The notes beneath the pieces were generated by a model. That model searched no databases. It had not been told where the DNA came from and saw only the letters and a list, made by a program, of their open reading frames with translations. Positions 37,606 to 50,022 of a DNA stretch of 64,000 bases are shown piece by piece. The position numbers and the translations under genes were made by a program. The stretch is from Megalonaias nervosa (lineage: Eukaryota; Mollusca; Bivalvia; Unionida; Unionidae), in assembly GCA_016617855.1 (NCBI GenBank), contig JAECUM010003654.1, forward strand, positions 40,008-104,007. Direction: 5' to 3'. The first letter of the stretch is position 1, and every line of letters begins with the position of its first letter.

Positions 37606-39569
37606 GATGCTGTAAATGGAAACATAATTTCAGAATTCAAAAATGATGCATACAGCTTTGACACTCACGAGCTATCTCTTGGTTTGAACTTTAATTTTCT
37701 TCAAGTTTGATTTTTTAGAAGCCATCCGTTACTGAAAATGCATTGTCTTGTATCTATCAATATACCTACCAGCTTTAAAAAGAGCTCATAATACGACGTT
37801 TGAAACGATTGAGCATAGCCAGAAATAATCTCAGATGTGTTGAATGAAAGGTACAAGATAATATTTCATTTCGATCAATAGAATGTGCTGTGTAAATGAC
37901 GCAGCCAAACGTTATTGTATTATCCAGTCAAATGGCGATCTATATTCACAGCTCGCGCTCCACTCCCCCCACTCACCCCCACCGCCATCCCTACCCCCAC
38001 AAAAATAAAGAAGAAAGTGTTACACTGGAACAGGATTTTTCCCTGTTGTATTGCCTCATTATATAATGTATGTGCTTTGTTAGATTTATATACTGTATTT
38101 TTTCTTTACGAGCTATTTATAGCATGCCTAACTTTCAATGTAATGTTTTAAGATTCAATTTTGACAGCTTATATTCTATCAAGATACAGTATCTATTTTA
38201 AACTGGCATCTCAGCAATCATCTTGCTTATTATTGACTGCATATAGTCTAGACGAGTTATAACACCACGCGTTTTACAGTCATCCAGCTTACCGCCATTG
38301 GCCACTCTAACATTTAGAAACAAATGTAATTTTCTACCTGGATGTCTTTCTTTAAATCTCCAATATCCGTGTCTTATTGCCTACCTTTATGACCAAATAG
38401 ATATGACCATTCGCCTACGGTAAATGCGCTCGACAATTGCAAGTAATACACAAGGAGTTGCAATGATGCATTAACATGGTGTCTTTACTAAGAAAGTACG
38501 ACATATTTCATTCATCCACTGCCCGAATTATCCGCGTAATTTATATGTTACGGAGACTCTGACATGTAAATATGCAAGTAATTAAGTCATGAGTAATTTG
38601 GATGAGTACGATAGTCTTAACACCTTGTAAAGGCCCAGGGGGAATTCATAGGTGATTGATCCCCAAACTAAAATTTGTACCATGGAATGTACACGCAGGG
38701 AATATGGCCAGTCGGATTCTTTTGGTCGTTCTTCATTACATGTAATATATTCATCAGTCTGGTTCTCTGTTTGTCCGTCGACTTACGTACATGCATGCAT
38801 GCATGTGCGTATGGAAGGATACATACGGAATATAAGTATGTACCTTTTAGGTACTACTAATATCTGTTTACAGTGTACATGCAAATACGTCCTAGTACGT
38901 TTTAATATGTACTTTATTTTAGTAGATTCGACATAAAATATATTTAACAATTCTATACAAGACATAAAACATACAGCAAGGAACATTTTGACGGTACAAG
39001 AGGCACATATACATTTAAGGTAATACATATGAAATAATCAGTGGCGTAGCAAGAAATTCTGTCACCACCACCCATCTGCAAAATTTAATTTTGGGGCTGT
39101 TTCCAAGGTTTTTTTTTTTCAGTTGTTTGATGGGAGCTTTGTCTCCCTAATCAGCATTTACAAGCGGCGCATGAATATCTTCATTGTTGATATGATTTTG
39201 CAAATGTGAAAAATCTAAAGTGATTTCAAGACGGGGGAATTACAGTTCTGTTTCATAAACGATGTGGGTCATTACTTACGCAGCGGTTTCATAACTACCT
39301 AAGGTCTATGGTCTTATTAATTTAAGGTAACACATTCTCTCAGAAAACTGCACAGTCATGTTACATTATTCTTGAACAGTCATTTCAACACTTCAAGGTC
39401 GTCAGTTACAAAACTTTATCCAGGTTAGACGCCAATGCCAAAGCAGACGACAGGTAGAAATTATAGCGTCTTCTTATTCCTCTATAGGTGGAACGAAAAT
39501 ATTATAACATAAAGTCAATGAAGGTAAAAACTGAATTCGTTGTCGCAAGTTTGTCTTTACCTATGTAAT
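37606..39569. other. Intronic DNA, no further feature
   Basis: A short CATG-repeat palindrome lies near 38789-38806. At 39050 the sequence starts CAGTGGCGTAGC, like a hAT terminus, but I found no matching second end. Confidence 0.4.
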
Positions 39570-39581
39570 ACTAAATAGAAT

Positions 39582-39898
39582 ATTGCCTAGTGGTTAGAGA
39601 ATCCACCTCGGATGCGGGAGGTCGAGGGTTCGATCCTCGGCAGAGTAATACCAAAGACTTATAAAAGTGGTGCTAGCTGCTGCCTCGCTTGTCCCTCAGC
39701 ATTAAGAGGTTAGTGTTAGGACTGGTCGGCCTGGTGTCAGGATAATGTGACTGTGTGGGACATGATGCTACATGTCTGCGCCATGATGCCCCAGTGCTAG
39801 ACATCACTATAAACTGTCACACTGCAGACATCGTAGTGATATGACTGAAAAATTGTTAAAGCTATGTTAAAATCCAACACACACACACACATACACAA
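39582..39898 (+). mobile_element. tRNA-derived SINE, family A, copy 2 (full length)
   Basis: 317 bp in sense orientation: tRNA-like head (TGCCTAGTGG A box, GGTTCGATCC B box), body with 'gaccggtcg'-like centre and 'catcactataaactgtcac', then 'aaaatcc' plus a (CA)n tail. Flanks ACTAAATAGAAT (39570-39581) and ACTAAAGAGAAT (39899-39910) match 11 of 12, a target-site duplication. SINEs are copied by a partner LINE; which one cannot be told here. Confidence 0.9.
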
Positions 39899-39910
39899 AC
39901 TAAAGAGAAT

Positions 39911-40699
39911 CTTAAACTTTATTCCTACATGTAGTCATTCATTTGTCTGTCTCTCTCATGATCTTATATATTGCTAGACGGTCAAATTACACCAGCAAAC
40001 TGTTTTATTATATACTTTTCAATGTGTGCATACTCTAAATTGTATAGCAAACGGTTAAAATATTCCCAGAATAAAATCATCGCTGTCATTATAACGTTGT
40101 AGATGAAAGACATTGAGATCCGGGTTTTGCATCTTTAGATTCGCATGAAAGCGTTTACCAAACATATAAATTACGCTGTTCAATGAGTTGATTATATCTT
40201 TTTAGCTCGGCTGGTTGTAGGTCCGAAGAGTTTGTATGCGATGATCGTACGTCCTTTCTCCGTCCGTCTTTCATCGCCCGACACACTGGGTCTCTTCATG
40301 TTTTTTGTACATAGTGAGTTACGAAGCAAAACTATAATTGCTTCTATTGCCAAGTGCAACAGTTTCGAATTTGGATTACGACATCGGTTCATAAGAGACA
40401 GGTTTAGTCTTGGTCAAAGATATTTGAGTGGCAACATTGAATACCAATCTACAGTCGCATTCGTTCAGAGGACGCGGCTTCGGATTTAGGGTAATAAACA
40501 TCTTCAGAGAACATGCAAACTTGAGATTGAGTGTATATGATATATATTTATTTGTGCAAGCCAAGATTTATGACAGTATAATTGTTTCTGTACATAAAAT
40601 ATTGTAGTGTCCTATGTCAAGTACTTTCATTATATATTTACCCCATTGGCAGTTTAAGAGTTCATGTCTTCATAAAACCATTGACAGTAAAGCTTAGAT
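39911..40699. other. Intronic DNA, no recognised feature
   Basis: Open frames at 40192-40392, 40232-40489 and 40376-40564 overlap on both strands and show no familiar motif. Confidence 0.4.
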
Positions 40700-40722
40700 A
40701 TCTTCGGTAACTCACTCATCTA

Positions 40723-40965
40723 TCACTCGAAGATCGGGAATAACTCGAATGACTCGCTTAGCCCTAGTGTCGTCATCAATCCCTTAACCCAAGAGGTCGT
40801 TGGGGCACCACAGTTGACTTTACAACCAATTCTCTCCATCTTTCCCTGTTTTTCTACTGCCCTTTGTGAATCTCCAAATCCCATGCCTGTCCAATTCTTA
40901 ATGTTGTCTTTCCACCGCTTTTTCTGTCTGCCTCTTCTTCTGCACCCTCGCACTGTGCCTTGCAA
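40723..40965 (-). pseudogene. RTE-like LINE, C-terminal tail in shifted frame
   Basis: Continues the reverse transcriptase frame after a shift, with GCRRRGRQKKRWKDNIK and the WTGMGFGD block, ending shortly after GAPTTSWVKG. The preceding part of this frame (KWYGHVSRSCGLAKT) runs back to about 41020. The shift lies in the run of seven T (plus strand) at 41024-41030. One base less would restore the frame, so it is a +1 in an A run on the coding strand. Confidence 0.8.
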
Positions 40966-42124
40966 GATTGTTTTTGCCAGTCCACATGATCTTGAGACAT
41001 GACCGTACCACTTCAGTTTGCGCTTTTTTTACAATGGTCAAGAAGTCTTCATAGAATCCGGTGGCTTGTTGGATCCTGCTGTGGACTTCTTCGTTGGTTA
41101 CATGGTCAATGTATGAGATGCCCAAGATCTTGCGGTAGCATCTCATTTTGAAGTTTTGAATCCTTCTTTGTAGATCTGATGTGAGCTTCCATGTTTCACA
41201 AGCATACAAAAAGATGGATATGACAATCGAGCGCATCAGCCTTATTTTGGAACCAAAAGCAATGTTGGTATCTTTCCATATTGGTCTCAACCTTGTTATT
41301 GCTGCAGTTGTCTGGGCAATCCTGCAAAGTAGTTCTGGTTTGGAGCCCTCATCTTTGATAATTGATCCCAAGTACTTTAAGCTTTTGACTCTTTCCAGCT
41401 TCTGTCCACTGACCTTTATTTCTGCACTGATGCCATCGGTGTTTTTTGTCATCAGTTTGTTTTTTTCGGCGCTAATCTCCATACCGTATGCTGTGGAGGT
41501 TGTGTCGAGGCGCTCAACTAAGTCAGCCAGTTCTTTTTTCTCTCCTGCTAAGCCATCAATATCATCTGCGAAGCGAAGATTGGTGGTTGTTCTTCCTCCG
41601 ATGCTGACAGTGCCCTTGTGGCCATGCAAGGCATTGTCCATGATCCTTTCGAGGAAAATATTGAAGAGTGTAGGTGACAGTATACATCCCTGTCTGACTC
41701 CAACTGTTGTTCGAAACCAATCTCCTCTGCTGCCATTGATGAGAACAGCACTGATGGCTTTGTCATAGAGGTGCTTAACAACCTTCACCAGGTTTGAGCT
41801 GATGTTGTACTTCCTCATAGTTGCCCATAAGGCTGCATGCCATACCCTATCAAAGGCCTTTTTGAAATCTATAAAGACGTGGTATAGATTCTGCTGATGC
41901 TGAAGGTATTTCTCACAAATGAATCTGAGATTGAAGATTTGTTCTGTGGTGCTCCTTCCTGCTCGGAAGCCTGTCTGCTCTTCAGCAATAATATTCTCTG
42001 CTTGAGGCTTTAGTCTGTTGAGAATTATCTTCAGCCTTGCTTTGCTCGGGTGACTGATCAAACTGATGGTTCTGTGGTTTTGGCATAGTTGTAGGTGTAC
42101 TTTCTTGGGGAGCACGATGACCAA
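40898..42124 (-). pseudogene. RTE-like LINE reverse transcriptase
   Basis: 408 residues. Motifs in order: NHRTISLISHPSK and EEQTGFRAGRSTTEQI (fingers), VFIDFKKAFDRVWH (motif A with catalytic Asp), VRQGCILSPTLFN (motif B), LRFADDIDGLAG (motif C, FADD at 41561-41572 with both catalytic Asp), then the thumb with KYLGSII and the SIFLYACETW segment. The catalytic residues are intact. The frame begins inside the conserved region because the upstream linker is in other frames, and it loses the true frame near 41024. Copies RNA into DNA during target-primed insertion. Confidence 0.92.
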
Positions 42125-42160
42125 GGATTAAGTCCATGCGGTGGGCCATTCTCAGGTCTG

Positions 42161-42952
42161 TCACATCTTGCTGCAGTTTGTTGTTAGGACTGTGACTATC
42201 TCTTCTCCTCCTGCTTGAATGAGCTCTGCTGGTATGTTGCAAATGTGGGCTGATTTTCCTTTCTTTAGTGACCTAACTGCAATTTCTACTTCTTCACGAA
42301 GAATCTGGTTGTCATCAATTTCTTCTGCCTCAGGGCAATTTAGTACTGCTGGCTCTTCTTGGGTCTTATGATTGTACAATTCCGAGCAGTATTCTGTATC
42401 TCGCTTGAGGATCTCCTGATCTTCTGTGATGCATTTTCCTGATTTGTCTTAGATGGTGGTAGTTTTCCCTTGTTTATGTGTTGTGAGATCTTTCACCAGT
42501 AGATATGCCATTTTGCTGTCATTTCTACTCAGACTGTCTTCGATTTTGAGGCGTTGTCTTTCTATCCAGGATTCCTTTGCCTTTTTCATGTTTTTTTCAT
42601 GTTGTTTATCTCTCTGTACTTTCTAGCTCCTTCATAATCTCTTTTTCCCTTTTTCAGTTCTCTTCTTTTGTCGCATAGTTCAAGGACATCTGTTGTGACC
42701 CAAGGTTACTTTGATCGACGATATTTGCCAGTGATCTCGCTAACTGTGCTAGTCACATCTGTGTTGAATGTGGTTGTTAGGTCGATGTCGGCTGTCCAGG
42801 GTTACCAAAGGTGCAAATTTACCATCTAACATTGCTTGGAAGGCTTCTGCGACTTTTGGATCTTTCAATTTTTCAAGATCAAATCTGATACTTGGTTGGT
42901 TAGGCTTTTTGAATTTTTTGAACATTTTCAGGTGGAGGCGAAATGTTGTCAT
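42161..42952 (-). pseudogene. RTE-like LINE endonuclease-RT linker
   Basis: Broken over at least two frames. The segment 42379-42161 reads PAVLNCPEAEE, ILREEVEIAVRSLKKGKSA and NIPAELIQAGGE, the usual start of the reverse transcriptase domain. The segment 42952-42749 reads RFDLEKLKDP and FQAMLDGKFAPL. Between them the frame is interrupted. Confidence 0.8.
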
Positions 42953-43011
42953 TAATAAATCATTGTCACTTCCAATATCTGCTCCTGGAAAACTTCTTGT
43001 TCTGGCGATAT

Positions 43012-43518
43012 TCAGTCCTGTGCAGAATCGTTTTGTTTTTTTCCCACCAAGATGTAGTCAGTCTGGTTGTGATGTTGACCATCTGGACTGTGCCGGTTCC
43101 AGCTTCTAGATGCTTTGTGAGGGCCGAATGTGTTGGCTAGCACAAGATTGTGGTAGGCAGCAAACTCCAAGAGCCTGAGTCCTCTTTCATTTGTTTCTGC
43201 ATTGCAGAAGGGTCCACAGGTGCTTTGCCAGTTTGTCTGTGAATCAACTCCCACCTTTGCATTCCAGTCTCCTTGTACAAACAGAATGTCCTTCTTGGGT
43301 GAGTTGTCAATGACATCTTGCAGTTAGTTATAAAAATTCTCCAGTTCGTTGTCATCATGGTTAGATGTGGGTGCATAGGCCTGTATGACTGTGATGTTGA
43401 AGGATGTCGCCCTCATGCAGTAATGAGCCTGCTTGAGACTGGGCAGCAACCCATAATGCTGTTCACAATGCCCTTGTGGACAAGAAATCCAACGCCATGA
43501 TTGTGTTTGTCCCCTCAT
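43012..43518 (-). pseudogene. RTE-like LINE endonuclease
   Basis: Pieces of an endonuclease/exonuclease/phosphatase domain in three overlapping frames: VIQAYAPTS, then ILFVQGDWNAKVG (GDxNA motif), NERGLRLLEFA, LVLANTF and HHNQTDYIL. A stop (TAA, plus-strand 43324-43326) lies between FYN and LQDVID. It would nick target DNA to prime reverse transcription. Confidence 0.85.
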
Positions 43519-44100
43519 CCGCTGAAGTAGAGCTTATGCCCTTCATCTGTTGTTATTTCGCCAAAGTTTTTCCAGCGCACTTCACAGAGACCAATAATGT
43601 TCCAGTTGTACCTCTCAAACTCATGTGTACGTTCTTTCAACTTTCCCACAGCCCCTCAGTGTTCTAACGTTCCATGTACCGATGATGATGTTGTCTCTCC
43701 GACGGATCTTAGTAGTGGGGGCACCAGTAGCATACTTGTCACCTCCGTCCTAGTGTGCAGCGGAAGGCGCGGTCATTGCTGACAAGGGCTGCGACCGATC
43801 CGGTATGGAAGAATTGTTAGTTATCTTCATGTGGTGTGTCAAGGGCAATATACAGCCTGGCGGAGCCCATCCCTCTCCAGACTGGGTGACCACAGCCGAA
43901 ATCCACTGATATAATGTGGCACACCCTGGCCCTGAGCACATGGTCGTTGAGCTCAGCTTGGAGCTGTTCCGCCCTGGCCGTTGACTTCGTCGAGGAAGAC
44001 TTCCGCCCATTGACGCTGTGTTATCATGACACTATTTTACCAATAGTTGGGAGAGTCGTGGGTGCAGGAGCGTCTTATTCCATCCCGTACGGATCCAATG

Positions 44101-45866
44101 GACCTGTACCAGTGGCTCTAGTGTATTACATTCTTATGTCTGCGACCTCTAAAAGCTAGAAACTAGTAAATTGTATAACTAAAACCCTGTACCTGTGGTA
44201 TTTCGACTTCTCCAAATTCTACAGTTGTCGTTTCTGATGAATTCTCAAGAACATTCAATGGTCTTGGGAAAAAGGGAACGCGAACATTTATCTCAGGGAA
44301 CAAAGAGATAAAGTGCATATCTATGAGTCATTTTAGGGAAGGTTGCATTTATTTTTGTGGAACACGAAATAAACACCAATATTTTGACTGCACAAGGTAA
44401 CACGATCCCCTGGACTTCCTCATTCTTCCATTGTAAGTGAATGAAGCGTCATCGATAGTGATAGAATTGTTTAAATCACGGTGAACTTGTTTATCAGTTT
44501 ATGTGTTTTATTCGTGGTATGCGCAGACACCATTTTATTTGTGGGCACACCATCGTCTTTTAGGTGAAATAAGCTATCGGCCTCGGGTGTGCCCCACCCC
44601 CACCCCCAATGGCTTTTCCGAATCGTGGACGCCATGGGCCATAAAACGGTAGTTATTAGCTTAATTTTTGGTCATCGTGCACCAAATACATTTACAAGGA
44701 TAATACTCTACGAGTTCGTGAGACATAAAGCCACACAGTTTATAATCTACATGTACAGCTTTTATCCATCACAGCGAACGTAGACATTTGCAACAGTTGA
44801 AATTGTCATAGTCCCGCCGAGAGCAATAACAGTGTGACATTTGGTGGATGAGAATTGCGTAAAAACATGAAACACAAATAGCCTGTGCAACTACGTTCTT
44901 TAAAACCTTACGAATGGTAGAAAAAGGGGAAGAGAAATAGCATTTGTTTTAATGTTTAATTAGTTTAGTGAGTACCTATTCATTGAGCATTTTCTCTTTT
45001 CACGGTGGTGAAAAGAGGGAAATCATACCAAATAAGGTCGGACTCTAAATCATGCAAGATTAAAATCTGAGACTGAAACTATTTGAAATTTGGAGTCAAA
45101 TATCTCTGCAGCTACTGCTGATAATGATATAAAACATCAATTCTTGTCACATGGTATAGGATGCTAGACCTGACTTTTTGAGAATACTCATTGCACTGTT
45201 ACCGTGCTGTCAAAGAGGATAGCGTAGCCATTATAGATTAGCTTTGAAATTTTGATTGCACTTCAGTTAGATTTGTCTGGTATAAAGCATCTGGGACATA
45301 AATCTTTTTGAATCCATGCGATGGCATTGCAGTGGTAGCTGATTCCTGGAACTTCAATCAATACGATGTATCTCCTTCATTACTAGTAATATTCATACAA
45401 ATTGCAGTGAAGACGAAACCTATGATAGTTTCAATCAATTTATCAAGTATTCATATAAACTGCCTGCTTAATTTCTGACTTACGATGGCTTGTGATAATG
45501 ATGGCTTTTAATATGTTTCTCTGAAGATCGACACCTCGTCTTCAAGATGAAAATAACATGCTACACGAACTTGCACAGGTTCTCGACAGTCAGTTACAAA
45601 ATAAATAAAAAGGTTAAAGAGAAACAAAATGACTGCTTTGGCGCTCTGTATGCGCCTCAGTTAGCATGTTCGCTTTAGCGAAATTATCTGAGGTTGAGGA
45701 GCCTCGTATAATTTTCACCATAAAAACCCTGAGAAAGGTTTACTTACTTTATGTGAAGAAATACATCATTTGTCTCATATGACTAAAATTAGATTTTGTA
45801 TGCTACAAAACTATTCAGCGGAAAGAGCTAGGGTCATTCACACATGCTTTTGAGTACCTTATAACA

Positions 45867-45898
<32 letters not shown>

Positions 45899-46090
45899 GA
45901 ATACGTATGTTTTATTCCGCTCATATTCATTACCAATAACTCATATTTACTTTGCTAAGCTTTCCAGGGAGCATCAGTTTGACTATACTCATGTCATATT
46001 CATCAAGGCTTTTGATATGCATCCCTTTACTTTCTACGGAAACGCTGTCTTGGTTGAATACTAATCAAGATACCTACTAACTTTATCACT
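44101..46090. other. Intronic DNA, no recognised feature apart from (TTA)n
   Basis: A TTA trinucleotide run lies at 45868-45898. No exon signals recognised. Confidence 0.45.
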
Positions 46091-46307
46091 ACCATACCTT
46101 GATACCTATTGCCTATCATCCCGCCATGTCAAGACTTTTGGCAATACCATACCTTGATACCTATTGCCTATCATCCCGCCATGTCAAGACTTTGGCAATA
46201 CCATACCTTGATACCTATTGCCTATCATCCCGCCATGTCAAGACTTTGGCAATACCATACCTTGATACCTATTGCCTATCATCCTGCCATGTCAAGACCC
46301 TTAATTT
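46091..46307 (+). repeat. 54/55-bp minisatellite, 4 copies
   Basis: Units start at 46091, 46146, 46200 and 46254 (55, 54, 54 bp), containing 'accttgatacctattgcc' and 'cgccatgtcaagac'. Because 54 is a multiple of three, open frames with an 18-residue repeat run across it. These are by-products. Confidence 0.94.
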
Positions 46308-49300
46308 TGATTTAAACAGTATTTATTTACACAAGTCACCGTGAAAAGTGCATAAACTTAAACAAGGGATATAGAATGCTGAACAACAAATTTCAGCTCA
46401 TTTCGACCACGCTCTTTATCAACAATAATAGTTACTTTAATAATGTGACCGACTTGAGTAATGAAAGTAGAGGATTGCATACATAAAACACGCTGGTGAA
46501 ATATTTAAAGAAAATTGAACATACAGTATTGGACCGATATTAAACAATAACTTACAAGCGTTTAAAGCAGACAAGTATTGCTGCATACTTTAAAGACTAA
46601 AACAAATCATTAATTAGTTAAAAAATGTTAGCAGGGGCGGGTGGATGGTAAGTAAAGGACTATTCAATTTAGTTTAGGTAGTATATATAATATACGTAGT
46701 AACTAAATGCGTAACAGAGATATAACATCTTGGTTTAAAGACAAATAGTAATTTAAACCAATCTCATCGTTGCAATTATGCACATTTGGACCGCCTTAAA
46801 AATCTCGTTGATCTCTATTGATTGCAAAGGGTGATCCATTAATATCAAAGTTGTATCATTACTATGGATCGAAATTGTTTAGTGTCTGATACGGAATTTT
46901 TTTTAACGGTCTAAGAGAAAATAATTTGCTGTTTCTGGTTCACCGTATGAACACCTATTGTCTCATGACTGGTTTTTGAAATGATTGTATATTAATGAAC
47001 TACAACCAAATCGATGTCATGTGTGCATAATTTGTGCTAATCTTTCTCCTTGATAGTAATAGATCGGGACCTTTAATATGTTTGTATTTAAGTGCGATAC
47101 GGGAGATTGCATTGGGCGCGAAACCAGGGAAGCGCAATTTCACGGAGTTGGCGATATATTTTTCTCAGTGGGGGTGGGGCGCCAAAGGCGACGCTTTCCC
47201 TGGACGCTATTTCATTCAGCGCAAATTTGCGACGGCCCTGAGTATGATGAAGGGTTGTTCTGTATTTCCAAAGACAGAAGATCCCATTCCGCAACAAACT
47301 TTGGTAAAACGAAGCTTGGGAAAGATTTGACTTGGTGAAGAGTGTTTGACGGTTTGTTCTATCGCGAAATTATCTATTACTTACCTGCTAGACACCTGAA
47401 GGAACCAAAGACCGCGTGTATCACGGATCAAAGCTTTGATACATTTTAATAAATGTTATCATTCTGTGTTTCTAGCGTTTTGTTAAAAGTCTTTTGCGTC
47501 TTGTCTCCTGCAGACTTCTAGCATATATCATCGATATTTTATCCAAAGAAAAAACAACACTTCTACCTGCATCAGCTTGAATTTTATCTATTTATCTTTT
47601 TATCAAAGATAATACCCCCGTACTCCAAAAGAGGTCCTACAAAGGTGAAATGGATTTCTATCAAGTCATCTTCTCTAGCCAAGGTTCCAATGATAACCGT
47701 ATCTACACCTTGCGGATCGAACAGATATATTAGTGCCTTGTCCTAGCTACTTTTGTTGGATTTCTTGAGTCGCCTACCTTAGTATGAAATGCCAACTAAC
47801 CAATAGTGTGGTGGATTGTACAACGACCGAAAATGGTGGGAGCAATTGACGTAAAATCATAATTTGGAAGTTTAACATTGAAAGTATGAATATGTATCAG
47901 AGGGAAGCCATTACAGGTATATCTGAGTGAAAGGTATTTGTAACAGACCAAATTTTTAGGTCGATATCTGTTTGGTTATTGTTAATCTCTGTAGGCAACA
48001 TTTAGCTAGACACATGTACAATTAACTAGATTTATGGGGAATGGCCACGTTTAAAAAGCCATAATGTACGGATTGGTTCAGCCAAAGTCAGGAGTTATCG
48101 ATATATAATTAAGGGCTTAGTTTGTTTAAACTAACCGGAACGGAGTTCAATTCCTGGTTTGTATTGAAGCTGACAGTTGGGACATTGACCAGAAAACAGT
48201 TGCTAGCCATTTGTTGTCAGACGTAGTGCAGTGTTTCGGTGTTAGCGAGGCGGAAATTTTATGTCATTCTGATTGGTTACGCTGTGGAAGGGGGCGTGGT
48301 TTCACACGAAAAACTATCAGTTTAAATGTGCAGTAGTCGAATTTGTACTTCAGTCTACACTTTTCTACAAGAGAAAACGAACATAAGAACTTAAGGGACT
48401 CCGAGAATTTAATAAGTAAATTTCTCGTAAAAGCATCCAAGGGGGAAAACGATTGTCTGGAGGATTTGACAGACATCAAAGGCTTGAAACACAAGGTATT
48501 TGCATAATCTCATGTAAATTAGTTGATACTACTATGATGACTGGTTTGATTTAATTGCTTGTATTTGCAGGGATTTATTTGTTTGAGTCGTAGATCAATT
48601 TTATTGATATGGTATACTTGTGTTGAGTTTGTTTATCTGAGTCCGCACAGTGATATTTTTCTTTATATGTACATTGACGGCTCGCTAAGTTATAGTCTCG
48701 ATTATTGTAGGGAATTATGTATCCAGAAATTCATGCTTATTCTATATAGGGAATTATGTATCTAGCATAACTGTGTTGAGTTCATTTATCTGAACTCGTA
48801 CAATGATATTGTTTATTTATATACATTGACGAATTGTTGGAATGTAGATATTACGGAAAGCCGTGGAAATTATCCGAACGAGTTTATTATGTGTATTTGT
48901 AACACTAACGTAGGGTAAGGAATTTCATTCATTCTCGTGTAATGAGACTAGTAAGGAATTAATGTCTCGGTGTGGTGTAAATGGCAATTAGCAGACCATT
49001 AGTCTGTGGAACTAGGTTGTATGTTCTGTCATGACCAATTAGTCTAGATAGCCATCGATGTCTGTTTGAATCCGATAGAAGTACATCTGACCTCGAGGGG
49101 TGAGACTAATGATTTATTCCCGTATAATGTGACGCAAGATTTAGGTTGCTTTTGTTTATATTTTTACAAGGTGAGATAGTTTCGGGAAGAGACACGTTTT
49201 ACAACCCAAACAGAGTGGAAAGACAAAAAGGGAAAAAGGCGAGATACCAAGAATTTTGGAAAGAGGAAAGTAGAGCGAAACAGACTTACCGGTGCGAAGG

Positions 49301-50022
49301 AGCCCAGAAGTACAGTCTGAGTGGACCTTTTGGACGGAACCGAACACCAGGTCATGAATCGATGCAAGGCAGTGTTATTCGATTTCTCACTCGGTTAAAT
49401 GATGATTGGATTCTATCGTAAACAGAATCGGCTATTTTTATAATCTTATTTGCATTTTGAAATTCCTTCATTAGTTTGATTCAAAAAGAAGTGTATCTTT
49501 CGAATTGTAACGTTTATATCATTTGCTTGTGAAATTTTATTGTTTTTGGAATTTGATTAAATTTTGTCTTTATTTGTAACGGGTGCTCGTGTTATTCTGT
49601 TCTATATATTAGCTCAGATTTTCTATTTATTCCACCCATAAGTCATACTTTGTATTGACTTTACTCGATACCGGGCAAATTTCACCGTTGGCGATCACCT
49701 CAAGATACAAAAGCCAAACCCAGTAAACCCGCCACAAATAAGTTGAGGAGGGGTTTACCACAGTATTTGTGCAAACACGAACCGGCACTGGATAATTGCT
49801 TATTTATCAGTCCATTCAAGTAGTGTGCTCCCTTTATCTCGATCATGTAGGAACAGTGTTCAAATTTGAACAACTTAATTTTGATTGGATGCGGTAGTTT
49901 GCCGCCATATCCAATGAAATTCACAGACCAGAAGCACAGAAATATCTGCTCGATACGCCAAGGTGTAGATTTGGTTATCATATTGGAACCTTGGCTAGCG
50001 AAGATGCCATCCAGTCTGAATG
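46308..50022. other. Intronic DNA, few features
   Basis: A GC-richer patch near 47100-47330 is open in several frames but shows no domain. At 48268-48300 'gattggttacg' (inverted CCAAT) and 'gggggcgtgg' (GC-box-like) lie close together. At 48618-48690 and 48771-48835 there is a worn duplication around 'tgttgagtt', 'tttatctga' and 'acattgacg'. The frame at 49146-49421 (91 residues, charged) is not recognised. Confidence 0.4.

Larger units (their letters stand above)
40700..44100 (-). mobile_element. RTE-like LINE, degenerate copy, antisense in CNRIP1-like intron 1
   Basis: A non-LTR retrotransposon read on the minus strand. In order it carries a short 5' stretch (44010-43750), an apurinic-type endonuclease (about 43520-43012), a linker (42950-42160), reverse transcriptase (42124 to about 41000) and a C-terminal tail (to 40723). 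Nearly the whole coding length is recognisable, but frames change several times and stops are present, so it cannot be active. The layout and the C-terminal GRQKKRWKDNI block fit the RTE/BovB-like group that is abundant in molluscs and corals. Exact ends and target duplication were not found. Confidence 0.88.

Noticed and set aside
39050..39070. A third hAT MITE starting CAGTGGCGTAGC
   Set aside because: No inverse terminus or flanking duplication could be found downstream.
41181..41768. A 195-residue plus-strand protein
   Set aside because: It is the antisense shadow of the LINE reverse transcriptase, which has all its motifs on the minus strand.
46099..46344. A small repeat protein gene
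   Set aside because: The repeat arises from a 54-bp minisatellite and is open in two frames equally.
49146..49421. A 91-residue charged protein in CNRIP1-like intron 1
   Set aside because: Not recognised. It starts in a stretch that looks like a splice acceptor without a matching donor exon, and two antisense frames overlap it.
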